Source: Sapria himalayana (lineage: Eukaryota; Streptophyta; Magnoliopsida; Malpighiales; Rafflesiaceae). From it: 64,000 nt of DNA. Position numbers and translations under genes: made by a program. The first letter of the stretch is position 1. Each line of letters begins with the position of its first letter. Below, piece after piece: positions 25,761 to 38,703 of this stretch. The notes below the pieces were generated by a model. The model was given only the letters and a program-made list of their open reading frames with translations, did not search any database and had not been told where the DNA came from. The DNA lies in NCBI GenBank assembly GCA_029783825.1, contig JAREIK010000801.1, positions 4,231,890 to 4,295,889 on the forward strand, written 5' to 3'.

Positions 25761-28700
25761 TGGTTGATTATGTCCAAATATATAAGTGGCATTGGAGATC
25801 CATAAGTATATGAGTCATATAAGTAGAAAAAAAGATGTAAGTCTAAATATCAACCCCATTTTGATTATATGGAAAATTTGACTAACTAATAGTGAACTAA
25901 TAACTACTCAAGTTTGATATATTAATTTTATTCTAAAAATAATACTTATACTTTAAGGTTGACTTACTTCTTTGTGTATAATGAGATTTTTATGTTATTA
26001 GGATAATATTATGCTTGATTATTAGACAAATATAATATTAGTATGGAAGTAGAGCAATCAAATGAGCCATGTCGTATTGGTAAGATTCATTCAGGCCACC
26101 GAGCCATGCTGGGCATGATACAATTTTTAGCATGGGTTATGTCATGCTGATATGACTCTAAAAATGGGCAGCCAAGCATAACCCATTGGCATGCCTTTTC
26201 TCAGGTCATGCTAGGCCGTGCCAAGTCATGCTGGGCTATGCCGAATCATGCTGGGTCATGTCATGCCAGGTCATGCCAAGCTAGATCAGACTTGCTATGA
26301 TAGCTTGATTCATTCAAGTCTAGCATACATTCAGTCTAGACTAGCCTGGTTCATTCCAAGCTAGCCTAGGTTCATTACAAGATAACTTGGTTTGTTCCAT
26401 GCTAGCATGGGTTTGGTCATACTAGCCTAGTTCATTCTAGGCTAGCCTCATTTATTCTATTGGCCAATTGGGCTAATACTAACCTATATCTACCATTGTG
26501 TTAGGCCTTGCCATGTAATGCCTTTCTTGCTAGGAACTTTGGCTTGGCTTGGCTCAAATGATGTCTAGGCATGACTCTGAACTGAGCTATGTCATGCTAT
26601 GCAAGGTTGAATTGTGTTGTGCCTCAAGTCATGTCAGGACCACCCATCCTAGTTGACACATCTATATGGAATTTCCCCAAAGCCCTTTTAGTATATAAGA
26701 TGGTTATAACTCTTGGACCATCACAACTAATGATGGTCCCCTCATAGTTGTTCTTTTAGTAGTTCACCACCAAAATCATACTTGTTTTAATCATATCATC
26801 CATATATATACTTTTTTTTAGCAAGATGTCAACTATCATTGATAACTGCTTCAAGTATGTATTTTAATTCTTTAACATCTAAAGTCACAAAAGATGGGAA
26901 ATGAAATGATAATAATTATATTTATGCTTTTTTCTTAGTGAGTGTCATACTCATATCAATTAACACATGTATTCTTATTGATTTTACATATAAAACCCAA
27001 AAAAGAGAAAGTGACTCGCATTATTATCATGACCTTACAAAATTTTTATACTTGTGCGTGTTCCAAAACTTACCTATCATTATCTACCAAGGTTGATATA
27101 TGACTCTCACACTATGTTGAAACCACTAGGTTATAAATTTAATATAATTCATATATCATTTGAAGGTTAGTTCTTATAAAATATATATAATTAAATAGTC
27201 ATAAATTCATCTGTGCTTTTAACTTCATAAGCAATATACTCACATCAATTAAACTTACATAAAATTAATATTTTGGCACATATGCTTATCGCATATGATA
27301 CGAGTAGAATGATTGTCACTTCCTTTGGGTTTAATCTCATGAGTGTATTTCATTATTTATATGTCACCATCCATCATGATCAACATGCATAATTCTATAT
27401 AAGAGTTGATCTCTAAATCTCTATTCTAAATAATATCCACATTCATCAAAAATCAAGCCATAATATGATCAAACATAAATATTATACAATCAAAATCATC
27501 ATATATAAATACAATAAACAAACCCTAGATCCATATTTAGCTTGACATTTGGGAACAATTCATGTGAGATTTTTTGTAGTTCATCTCATCAAATTGAGAG
27601 TTTCCAATGATAGCCAACATGAGGATCTAAGTCTCTAATATTATTTCCAATCAATCATACTTGTGTATGCCTTTAATTTGACTCAAATTAAAAGTTGGAA
27701 TACTTTCCACCTAGGGTTTTGCATACTCTTGGCCTCAAAAATCAAATCTTCCTCCAATTTTGGCAAAAATCTTTAAATCCTCTTATTATACATTTGGCCT
27801 CAAAATCTCTAAGTCCTCTTTTCAAGCTGGAAGTTATGATGTTAGGTTGTGGTCACTATGTTAGGTTGAGGTCATAACTCTCTCATTTCTTCAAATCTCT
27901 TCTAAAATGCAAAAGTTGTGATGGAAGATGAATGCTAAGACTAAGGTAATTTTTCTTTGAAACTCAAAGTCAAGGTAGCAAAAATATTGTGATTGAGGTA
28001 AATGTTTTTTGGAGCCAATTGTCATAGTGGCAAGAATGATATGATCAATAAATAATATCTATAGAGTACAAAGTCAAGACAATAATGATGTCAAAATCAA
28101 TAAATAATCTCTCTTTAGAGTACAAAGTCAAGACAAAATAATGCCACACCAAAGATATTTACTTTCTAGAATACAAAGTCGCACTAACAAGAATGACTAT
28201 GACTGAGACATTTCATCTTTAGAGAAAAAAGTCATATCAAGAAAAGTCAACTATAACTAAAAATTACTTGTTATGTGATTTTGGCTTTGTAATAAAAATG
28301 TCATATCACTAAAAAATACCACGACAACTTATATCAATGTGGCACTTGATTGCTACAACATAAAAGTAAAGGCATAACTAAAGTTGTGTTTTAGTAATAA
28401 TGCAAGATGACTTAATGATAAAATTATGATCATGAAAATATTTCACATAGAAAAATGATTGTGAGAATTAAGTGATAGAGTTGAGACATATAAATATTGT
28501 CATGACTTGTTTTATTGAGTCGCGACCAACAACATTTTTATAACTACTCAATATATATACGTGTGCTAGTCTAAGCAAGACTTGAAATTAGAAATGTCAT
28601 GACTTGGCATAATGTTTCAACCTTCCAAGTCAACCTTCCACTTAGTTCTCAGAATCTACTCACATTACATATAATTTTACAAAATAACTATTTACTAAAA

Positions 28701-28815
28701 TCCTTTCATTACAAGGTCATTTTCCATACAAACACATCATGAAATCAATATAAGCTAACCTAAATAATTGGTATTTTGAGTGTCAAATAAACTCATGCAC
28801 TAAAATTATTGCTCA
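25761..28815 (-). repeat. L2: long gypsy LTR copy, interrupted by a MITE
   Basis: Near-complete copy. It has TATATGAGTCATATAAGTA at 25807, GATGGTCCCCTCATAGTTG at 26733 and GTGAGTGTCATACTCATA at 26938. It also has CATGTGAGATTTTTTG with GAGAGTTTCCAATGATAGCC near 27560-27615, a stretch of AAAGTCA-ACAATAATG-type repeats, and the end AAAATTATTGCTCA at 28802-28815. Without the MITE it is about 2.4 kb. The left boundary is uncertain by about 25 bp. On the minus strand the end would read TGAGCAATAATTTTAG, giving a TG start. Confidence 0.72.
26050..26664. mobile_element. hAT-type MITE (615 bp) with 8 bp target duplication
   Basis: The left end is TAGAGCAATCAAATGAGCC. The right end reverse-complemented is TAGATGTGTCAACTAGG. 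Both resemble the hAT termini TAGAGGTGTCAAACGGG at 55663. It is flanked by TATGGAAG (26042-26049) and TATGGAAT (26665-26672), 7 of 8 identical, the duplication length of hAT elements. The interior has repeated GGTCATGC and GCTAGCCT-GTTCATT words and no coding capacity. It interrupts L2. Confidence 0.8.
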
Positions 28816-29762
28816 TCATCTAGCAAATAATTTTTCTTCCTCTTTGAAAATTGACTGAGCAGTAAGGAAAAGAATAAGGCATCTCAAAAAAAAAACAAAT
28901 ACATATTTCATCAATGTAGAGAACAAGGTGGATGGTTTGATCAATCTTTGGCATCCAAATTCTTTAGTGGTTTGTGCTCTAGAGAACTCAAATTTAGGCA
29001 TAGAAATGGAAGGTATTTTTGCTTCACCTTTGTTACTAATTTCTCAATCCATCATCTTTGAGATCATATAACATAATGTATATTGTCTCTTATCGATTGA
29101 GTTGTGTGAATCCTAAAAAGAGCCCAATGTAAAGTACATATATTTATAGTTCCCATTACACATATCCACATCTTTGATCCAATGTTTCTCTCTATAATGC
29201 ATGTTAACCTATTATCTCTTTATCTCAACCTGACCCTTTTTCTTGCTTTGCCACTCACTTGTGATGGATTCGTTTAGTTTTCAAAATACATTATCACTTT
29301 CCATTACTTTGGTTTCTACCCTTTTTATCAACTCTTCCAAGATATTTATAACCCAATCCTTAAGTTTTCTTTATATGGACACAAATAAATACTCCTTGTT
29401 AAGATGTATTTCTCATAGTTCATCATGTTGCTCCACTCTAACTTTGTCTTTTTTTTATTTCTTCACATACTATTTCAATTGTTAACTCTTTGTATTTATT
29501 TCCACTATTATGAAACTACATAGCGACATTAGCTATGCCTTCAATATCATTTTTTTTATCATTTGCCACCAACTATTTTTCAAAAGTATGAGGAATTCTT
29601 CCAAGTTTCCTCATTGTCTGCCCATTAGCAAATCATATCTGAGTGGCAACTCTACATCAAATCTTTCTCCAATTCCTTGCATTTTTTCTTTGCTTGCTTT
29701 GAAGCACATGACTTTATTATGATATCTAATTTTTATAGTTAAGTAGTCTTTCAAAATCTTAT
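28816..29762 (-). mobile_element. Short internal region between two LTR copies (L2 and L3)
   Basis: About 950 bp flanked by directly repeated LTRs of the same family. On the minus strand the part next to L2 is purine-rich (AAAGAGGAAGAAAAATTA), as expected before a 3' LTR. A minus-strand frame near 29600-29650 may echo the gag linker of the copy at 34.4 kb, but the match is weak. Reading frames on the plus strand here are likely spurious. Confidence 0.5.
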
Positions 29763-32314
29763 TGATGATAGTATATCCTCAATAAAGATATATAAATATA
29801 TGAGTCATACAAGTAATAAAAATGAATTTTATCTAGATATCAATCCCACATAGATTGTATTAGTAGTTTCGTCAATCAATAGTAAAACAACTCAATTCTA
29901 GTAAATTAGATATTTTGAATTATAGTATCAATCTTTAATATATGATTTATTAATTTAATTTATGTAATATATGTTCAAAAAGATTGAAGTTTATTGGATT
30001 TGGATATAGAATGAAGATTAGGTTGTTGTGTAATGACTTCTTACCCTAATGGCATATAAGGAAGTTATTACCATTAAGTCCATCCTAAATAGTCATCCCC
30101 TCATAATTATCTTCTCAGTACATCACCACCAGACAATAAATTATCTCTGCTCGAGAGTGATTCGCAATCTCTTACTTTTTTAGGTAACTCATTAACTAAC
30201 CTTAATGATTGCTTCATTTGTATATTCTTATTCTCCAACCTCAAATAACATAAAGACCAAAAATTGATATGGTTTGTAAGCATTTATACTTTTGATTTTG
30301 TGAGCATCATACTCATATAATTAATGTATGTTTCTTTTGAGTTTCACAAGTGGGAACCATGTGAGTGAAAATATTCAAATAGTAACCACTACTTTATGAG
30401 TCATAATAGTTCACGTATGTCTTGAGATTTATGTATCACCATCCTCCTAGGTGATGATGTGACTCTCATACTAAAGGTGAAACCCCTAAGTAATTATTCT
30501 ATATAATATTCATCTCAATTGAGAACTAATTCTTTTAAGACATATACAATGAATTAACATACAAATCCATTCGTGCTTTCGTCTTAGTAAGTGTTATACT
30601 CATAATGATTAATATTCACTTATTATGAGTTTTAGCATATATGTTTATCTCACAAATCATTATAAAAATGATTATCACTTTCTTCCTACCATATGTTTAA
30701 GTCATCTTCATCATTTATATATCACCATCCATCACGACAATGCATAATACCACTAATACCCGAAACCCTAATTCAAGTTTTATTTAATCATTTATCCATC
30801 AATTTTAATAACACAACATAACTCAAAGAAAATTCATTAATATAAAACTATTTATATCTCATACAAGGCTACACAAATCTTAGACCACATACTTTATTGA
30901 TATAAATTATTGAATTTACTATGGAGTGGAGGGTTTAATAGTCATGCCTCCCAGCTCTAGGAATTAGCTTATATCTTGTATCCTTTACTTGCATTTGGAA
31001 GCCCTAGGGAGTGAAAATATCACTCATAGAGTTTGGTTTATGCACATTGGCTTTTGCTTGGTGCATGGAAGAAGAAGAAGAAGAAGAATAGGGTTTTTTT
31101 TCTCAATTTTTCTCTCTTGTTTTTTTTATTCTTGAACAATCTTGAATTATTTTAAGTAGAAAGTCATATATTTTGGAAAAAATTTACCACTCTATTTGTC
31201 TTCTATTGAGCTCTAGGTTGTGACTCTATAAAGTAGTTGTGACTTTGGAATGTAATCCAATCTTTATATGACACAAAATCATGGTATTAGGCAATATCTA
31301 CAACTTAACACCAATATTTTTGTAATATAAAGTCATGGTGCTGGGGATGATAGTAGATTTGGAAATTGTCTCTCTTATACATCATACAAACACAAAGATG
31401 GGAAAAATTATGGTATTATCAATGATCTCTCATGTGTATAATATAGATGTGGCATTGAGAAATAGTTGAGATATTGTGAATGCCTCTCATGTACATCATA
31501 TGGCCATGGTATTGGAAAATATCCACGGTGCAAAAAATGGTTTTTTTTGTCTCAAGTGGTAGTGGTACTATGAATGGCCATATCACTAGTCTTTACCTCT
31601 CACATATATCATATGGTTATGACAATGCAAAAAGTTCATGACACTAGCAAAAATCAAGTCTTGAGTAATAATCATACTCGAGTAATGTCATCCCTAACAT
31701 CTTATGTCTAAAAGTTATGACACTGAAAAATTATCATTACTTTGGTCTGAGTAGCTTTGATTCTATAACTTTTTATAGCTCAAAAGTTAAGGCTTTAAAA
31801 AAAGTCATGACTCTAATTTGAGACTATTGGGTTATATTAAAAATAAAATCATGACACTAAGAAATAGTTAAGACTTTTAGCACTAGTGGGTACTTGGTTA
31901 CAATGACATGAAATTAATATCATAGTTACTAAAATTATAATGATATAAGTATTATTGTGACTCTATTATAATTTCACAGTCACAATAAATATGTTGCATA
32001 GTGAAAGGATTGTGCTAATAAAGTGGTAAAGTTATAACATAAAGAAATTATCATGACCAATTAGGTAGAGTCATAGCATCTTGGAATACTTGTCGAAATT
32101 ATGCGATGCTCCATAATCTATTCATTAGCTAAATATCTTCCAATATCTATTAATTTCATAACTAGTTATCAAAATCCTTAAAAACCTTAAAGTCATTAAA
32201 TAATTCATGAATATATCATTCATATGCTTACACTTTGTCAAAATTTACCAAAATACTTGAGAATATTTGATAATTTGAATACCGAACAAACTCACACACT
32301 AAAACTATTGCTCA
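29763..32314 (-). repeat. L3: long gypsy LTR copy, complete, uninterrupted
   Basis: Best reference copy, 2.55 kb. It begins TGATGATAGTATATCCTCAA and ends AAAACTATTGCTCA. Landmarks include CATCCCCTCATAATTATC at 30104, GTGAGCATCATACTCATA at 30299, TGAGAACTAATTCTTTTAAG at 30519, and a 1 kb stretch (31.2-32.1 kb) of diverged 50-70 bp repeats built on TCATGACACTA and ATCATATGG. Sense is inferred as minus because L3 and L4 are direct repeats flanking a minus-strand gag-protease. Confidence 0.75.
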
Positions 32315-32819
32315 TCCCCAATCAATAAATTTCCACTTAGTAAAAAAATAATCTAACATCTCAAAGAAAAATATTTTTTTTAAAACTACGTTTTAGTGTT
32401 GTAGGATCTCAAAATAGTAGAGCAACTTTAAGTGGGCATATTGACAATCATGGTGGGGTTTGAGTTCTATGAAATTGGATGTGTTTAATCATTTATGTGA
32501 TGGAAATAGGTATTTATTACATCACACATTTAAAAAGTAAAATTCTTGGGTTACCTCTCAAGTAGCACTATATTTATCATCCATAACTAGACTATCAATA
32601 CATCTTCTCTTTCATCAGAAATCTATACTATCTAAGCCAATTTTTCAGTATATTATATTACCTTCTTCTTATTTGTTTCTTTCCTCAATCTTGCTTTAGC
32701 TATACTTGCTTCATGGGCATTTTCTTCTTTGGATCTGATGAATTTGGTAAATGTCACATATTCTTCTTTCATGCTAGCCTGACCCTATTCATCCTATTTT
32801 CTCAAATTCACAATGTTAA

Positions 32820-33135
32820 GCACAACCACAACTTTGCTTTTATCCGTTCTTTGTCTTTTTCATTTTGTAACTAAAAAGTTGTAGTGAAGTGCATACTCAT
32901 GGTTGTCTTAAAGCTTAAGATAGACTATTTTATCCTGTAATACCAAATAATGGTACTATGAACAACCATGACTTTGTCTTTGTGCTTTTCATAGTCAATT
33001 TGTCTTTGTACCCCCAAAATTATGGTGATATGCACAACCATAGCTTTATCCTTAAGCATTTTTTTGGTTATTTTCATTCTATAATACTAAATTTACAGTG
33101 TAGTGAATATTCATAACTTTGTTTTGTTCGAATCC
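32820..33135. repeat. Degenerate tandem array, unit about 90-100 bp
   Basis: Three to four diverged copies of a unit containing ACAACCATGACTTTGTC, TTTTCATAGTCAATTTG, then AAATTATGGTGATATG. It sits downstream of the gag-protease remnant in the same internal region. Confidence 0.6.
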
Positions 33136-33439
33136 TCTATAGTTTTTATCTCAACCTTATCTTCCTTAGTTGTTCCCTCAACTTACTTGAGTATAAGATT
33201 CTTCTGAGGTGTAGCTTTGAAGAATGTAGTGACTTCATCACAGGCATCTTTCTCACTTTTCTCATTTTCACGACTCCAAGATAGTTCTTATACATCTTCT
33301 TTCTCTTCATTATCACTTCTACAACTCCAAAGTTATTATTCTTTATTAATATCCTTCACGTTCATTCTACCAATAGTCTTCTACAATATTTTTAATCAAA
33401 AGTTCATTTTTTATTACATTGTAGTATGAAAGAAATTAT

Positions 33440-35720
33440 CTACTCTCCAACAACCCATTTCATCATCATCTAGGCTCCACAAGGCTTTCTAAAAATTAAA
33501 CTTTACTTGCTCCTTGCCAACATAAAGAATGAACTTTTCTTTTTTTGTCAATAAGGGCTTATCCAATGGCTAAAAATAACCATCCCAATATTAATGGTAT
33601 ACAATTATATTCCTCCATGTTTAATATAACAAAATATGCAAGAAAAATAAAAGATATCCACCTTACCCAATATACATTGGTAATCCTATCAAGGTGTTTG
33701 ATAGTTTGACTAGCTAATTGGAGTGAAATATACACTGGAGTAATTTTTTTAAGATTTAATATGTGTAATAAACAAGGGTATTAAGTTGACACTTGATCCC
33801 AAGTCACATGATACTTTCCAAAATTTACAATCTTCATTGGTGCAAGGAATATTAAAATTTCAGTGATCTTTCAATTTTCTCAGAAATATTCTTGGAATTA
33901 TTACACTAGACTTCTCGATCATATTTATGGTTCCATATATATCTAAGTTCCTCTTACTACTAATTATATCTTTCATTAACTTCACATAATTCAATATTTG
34001 TGCTAAAGCTTTAACAAAAAATATATTTACTTATAGTTTTAAAAATATATTACAAAACTTCTCAAAGTGTTTTCATTCCAATTTCTCCTTTCTAAAATAT
34101 TATGGAAATGGAAGATTCATCGGAAATTTATCCTTAGCTTCAAGTTGATTCATTTATTTATCTTCATAGCCTCATGTAACCACCATTGATTCCTTTATTT
34201 CTTCTTTTCCTTCTTTTACTTCTTGAGGTGAGATTTGGGCTTGCACTTCCTCTGGAATCACAACTTTATTAAGTTTCATAGCATCAGAGCCTTCATATTT
34301 GAAAGTAACTTTAATGGTAGCTATCACTTCTTGGAAATTTTCAATGGGAGTCATGACTTTTGTGAAAGTCATGGTGCTATAAGCTCTAGAAGTTTCATAA
34401 TTATCTTGCTCAACATAATGCCCTTATAGTTTTTTTCCACTTCTAACCAATATAGATGAGTAGTTCTTCAAATTTTCCTCATTATCACATGACAATTCAT
34501 TAAGTCCTTTTCCTTTTATTAATAATACTCATTTTCCAATTTGATTATCTATATTTCTTATCACCAAACTCATTTGATCTAATCTCTCTTCAATCTTCCC
34601 CATACAATTGTATTGAGTATCATTTCTTATTGTTAGTTATATTAATATGACATTTAGCCTTTCTTCCAAAATTGACTTCTTTTCTCTGAATGATAGTTAA
34701 TAATTCATGCTTGATTCTCCTTGATTATTGTAGCTCACCACATTATTCTCAAAATTTATCGAACTTTTTCCAATATCTCATTATCATATCCTTCATAAAA
34801 AAAAATTTAATTATTTATTATGTTTGGATGGTAATGCATCGACACAATGTTATTGGGTTGAAACACATATTCTTTACTTTGCATTCCATTAGCTTCTTTT
34901 ATTTGAAAAATGTGATACAAGTCCACCATTTCATGTAAATGCAAAGTGACAATCTCTCCTAATTCCCTTTTTCTTTTCTTTTTGAGTATCAAGCTTAAAT
35001 TTTTGTCTCAATTATAGTGAACCTATCCAACTCTAGTACTCTGGTTTGTCTTCTCCCAAAGGAATGATATACTAAAGTTTGGTAGTTATTCTTATCTAGC
35101 TCCTCAAAAAAAAATACCTCATCTAGTAATTTATTCATAATTAATCAATCATAGTCATATCAACTATGTATATCATATAGTTTAGCACATTATAAAAAGT
35201 TTGTGATTGAAACTATAATTCGAACCCATGCCAAGAGTTATATCAACTATGACTATATATCGTATTCATTTTGTTGGAACTAGCTTATCTTGCTTCATAA
35301 TTAATAAGTAATTTGAGGTGAAAAAATATAGTGAGAAAGATCCTCACTTGTTCATCCTAACTCTCAATGAATTTATAAGATAAACACTAGAACCAATTTT
35401 ATACCAAATCCCTTAATGAGAATAAGAATAAATAGAACCTTATTATATCGGGGCTAACTTCAATCATATTTATCATATCACATAGCTCCAAAATAATTAT
35501 GGCATGACTATTAGGATTCTTTAATTCCCTTCTATTGTGCTAGAGTTGTTGAATCTTCACTATAAGATTTAATTTTAACTCAAAATAATCTAATTTTATT
35601 AGTTGCATTCGAATACCGAATAACTATCCATCATTATGGGCTACCAATAATCTCTCAATGCTCATCAGTAGATGAGATTTTTGGGCATCTTACTTATGGT
35701 CATCTGGGATGCTTTATTAC
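33440..35720 (-). pseudogene. Ty3/gypsy (Athila/Tat-like) gag-protease remnant B
   Basis: Minus-strand reading. Gag core at 35380-35560: ELKNPNSHAI, LELCDMINMIEVS, IRFYLFLFSLRD. At 35070-35260: HGFEL-FQSQTFYNVLNYM, then EVFFFEELDKNNYQTL and RVLELDRFTIIETKI. The linker at 34172-34600 has MGKIEERLDQMSLVIRNIDN and a Glu/Lys-rich stretch. Protease at 33450-34120 has NYVKLMKDIISSKRNLD, then CDLGSSVNLIPL with the catalytic D-[LT]-G-[AS] motif, and finally KPLLTKKEKFILYVGKEQVK. Order and motifs match plant Athila/Tat gag-PR. Stops and frame changes are frequent. It is closely related to the plus-strand remnant at 20.6-24.4 kb. Confidence 0.82.
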
Positions 35721-36107
35721 TAAGTTCTCTTCATAAGCTCTTTATCAGTTTTTAATCTAAAAATTAATTTTTCAGTTCTTTCACTTTTTGGGTCTAAAGA
35801 GGCAACTTCAGTCACATAGCTTCAAATAATAAAAGGATGCTAAAAAATAAGTGTAAAGTTGCAAGAAAAATATAAAATACAACAATCCACATTTCCAAAC
35901 AACATAACATGACTAACCATTAGATTTAGAAGGATTTATCAAACTTAATGTTATCTAAACTACTAAAAAGAAATTATCCTTTCACAAATATAATTTTTCA
36001 ACTCATATTGACTATTCAAACTAAGAATCCCTAGCAATAATATTAATAACTTATGACTTTGGCATGCATCCTAACTTATGAGTTAGGTTGTATCCCAAAA
36101 GTATTTT

Positions 36108-36205
36108 TGCAGAAGTATCTTGTCAATAAAGATCTACAAGCACATGAGTTATATAAGTAAAAGGATTTTTATCTAGATATTAATCTCACAAAAATTATAT
36201 TAGTA
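36108..36205 (-). repeat. L4a: terminal 98 bp of a long gypsy LTR
   Basis: Starts TGCAGAAGTATCTTGTCAAT and continues CACATGAGTTATATAAGTAA and ATCTAGATATTAATCTCAC, matching the opening of L3 and L2. It is cut at 36206 by the CACTA element. The rest resumes only at 42391. Confidence 0.75.
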
Positions 36206-36310
36206 CACAACTAAAAATCACAGAATTACCGACTAATTTTTTGGTAGGTAAATAGTATTTTATGGTTAGTAAAACTATTTACCGACCAAATAATTTAGTC
36301 GTAATTTTTC

Positions 36311-36739
36311 TAGAGGTGTCGATCGAGTCGGGCCGGCTCGGTCCGACACGAGGCCAACCGAGCCTGGCCCATTGGTGTGGTACCTCGGCACGAGCCCAGA
36401 AACCCTAATTTTTTTAAAATTAGGGTTTCGGTGGCGCGACGGTGCACACCAAAACCCAACTTTTTTTTAAATTAAGGGTTCAGCTATGCGGTGGCGTGAC
36501 GGCGTGCGGTTTCATGGTGCGGCAGTGTTATGGTCCAAACCAAAATGCTAATTTTTTTTAAATTAGGGGTTCGGTCCAACATGGCCAAACCCGGTAGATT
36601 CATGCCTCGGGCCCGTGCAGGGCTAACCTCCACAAAACTGTGCCAGGCCATGCACAGTAAGGTATAGTAATCATGTCGTGCCTGGCCTGGCACGAAAGCA
36701 CGGTCGGGCCGGCCCGATACGTCCCATTTGACACCTCTA
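36311..36739. mobile_element. hAT-type MITE (429 bp) with perfect 8 bp target duplication
   Basis: Ends TAGAGGTGTC ... GACACCTCTA are perfect 10 bp inverted repeats, continuing with GGGCCGGC-type sequence on both sides. They match the ends of the hAT elements at 55.7-61.8 kb. The flanks AATTTTTC (36303-36310 and 36740-36747) are identical. The interior is GC-rich with three TTTTTAAATTAGGGTTCGG-like blocks and has no transposase. It is inserted in the subterminal region of the CACTA element. Confidence 0.93.
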
Positions 36740-37229
36740 AATTTTTCCGGTCGATAATTATTTCACCAACAAAAAATTATTTAGTTGGTAAATTACTAAG
36801 CATTTACCAACTAGTTACAGACCATTTATAGACTAGTTACCGACAAATAATTTCTGATTATTTTCCGACCATTTACTAACCAAAAGAATTTTGTCGGTAA
36901 ATGGTTTACAACTAGTCGATAATTAACGACCAAATTGCATCCAGAAACCGACCAAAATTTTTTAATATAATAGGTTAGTAAATGGTCTCCAAATGGTCGG
37001 GTAAATTAATTTTTAAATATTTTTTTACCATTTTGAGTTTGATATCTTGCTTATATATATATATATTAAGGTTACGAAACAAAAGAAAAGTTCAATAGTG
37101 CATGCATAATACATAAAGAGAGTAAAAAATATTTTAAAATAAGCAAACTAATATATATACTACATATATATAGTAATATAAGTCAAGAGAAAATAAAAAC
37201 ATGAATTCCCAAATCCAAGTATAAGACAA

Positions 37230-38690
37230 AAAAAGTATGTAATACACTCGATCATCCAACCTAGTATCATCATCAAGATGCTGAGATGTATCTGGTCTAT
37301 ATGGTGAGATATCGAGTATTGGGGTAGAGCTGTCTGCTGCTACTAATTCTGATGCAATTGTTGTAGGTACTGTTGTAGGTGCTGGAGTAGATGCTCTAGT
37401 TGGAGCATTATGCCAAACAATCCAAGGTAGATCATCAGGGTTGAACTTCAGTCCACCTTCCTGGCACTTCTTTGTAAGTCAGTCAAAACGTAGACGCAAC
37501 TCATCCCTATCATCCTCATAGTCGATCATGCGTCGCTCGGTATCAACCAATTGATAATATATCGTATTTCATATTGTGTCCTGAAAGTTCTTCATCATCG
37601 AGAACATAATCGAAAATGATCCTGAAGATGAAGCTTCATAATATGGTCGTTTATGTGAGTATAATGATAATGTCGATGAACTGATGCCATAGATGAGCAT
37701 CTTCTCTTTGTCATTAACAGTCTCATACCAAATCTGATTTGTATTAACTGGTAGAGCTAATGAATGAGAACTACCTGCTGCACCATCACATGAACCTGAA
37801 GTAGACTAAGAATATGCTTGAGTCGCATTAGCTAACATTTTCTCATATCTCGCCTAATAAACATGTAAAATTAGTATTTTAATTTATCTTCAAAAAAAAT
37901 AATGAGAGAAGTATTAACCAAATCTTTGGATTATATATTTTTACATGTTCCTTGGGGCTCCATTGACAACCCGTCAACTTGCCAAATATTAATGGATGTC
38001 GGGTAACCCGACACCACTTCATTGAGTCCCATTCGCCATGACTTGGGATTTAATAAAACTCATGGAGAGTATCCTTTGTACAGGGAGCTCTACCAAAATA
38101 CATGTCCCAATAACATGGCAACTTGTCCCAACATTTCACACCGACCACACTGGGTCCACATACGGATAAAAATGAGTAAAAATAAGTATTTTAATTTATT
38201 TTCAAAAAAAAAGAGAGAAATAATTTTATTTTTATGAAACTTATATTTGCTGCATGAAATCTCTGATCAATAAAAGTCTGATCATCATGACCCTTCATGT
38301 GCGTGTATCTAAATAAGCGAGGAGCACTAGGCTTTTTACCCTCCCTGTGTGTCTTTAATTACAAATAATACATATGTTAATTCAATTGAAAAAAAAAAAT
38401 TTTCGGAGAAATGAAAAATAGGCATAATTGAACATAATTCAAAAAGTAATTCAAAAAGTAATAATTGAAAAATAGGAGAAATGAGAAATTTTTTATGTTT
38501 ATTACTATGGGGTCTCATCCACCCTTGACCCACATCTTTCTCCCACATCTCTTGATCATTCATCACAATCTCAGGACCATGATGTAGATTAGTCTGCTGA
38601 TGGTGCTGCTGTGGTACATTCACAACCTTTTCTATCTACTATGGGGTCTCATCCACCCTTGACCCTCTACTCGGATCAAGCATACCTAAG
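37230..38690 (-). pseudogene. CACTA second gene, Transposase_24 (TNP1-like) remnant
   Basis: Minus-strand reading gives RYEKMLANATQAYS near 37840, then SSHSLALPVNTNQIWYET and VNDKEKMLIYGISSSTLSLY (37630-37760). These fit the C-terminal part of the Transposase_24 family (YEKM, followed by V-G--K-RVYGLGS). Further down, VDTERRMIDYEDDRDELR suggests a coiled coil. Upstream parts include HGPEIVMNDQEMW (38500-38580). It contains stops (for example TAG inside QAYS*STSG). The direct repeat at 38504-38532 and 38637-38665 (CTATGGGGTCTCATCCACCC) lies in its 5' part. Confidence 0.65.
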
Positions 38691-38703
38691 GCCTTGCTAC
38701 CTG

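Larger units (their letters stand above)
32315..36107 (-). mobile_element. Gypsy element B internal region, gag-protease only
   Basis: 3.8 kb between directly repeated LTRs L3 (3' LTR) and L4 (5' LTR), minus strand. It contains a gag-protease remnant and a tandem array but no trace of RT, RNase H or integrase. This is either a deleted copy or a non-autonomous gag-bearing element that used enzymes supplied by relatives. Confidence 0.65.

Noticed and set aside
26050..26664. Considered a CRISPR-like or satellite array because of regularly repeated GGTCATGC and GCTAGCC words
   Set aside because: Units are diverged, lack spacers of constant length, and are bounded by hAT termini with an 8 bp duplication. 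It is a MITE.
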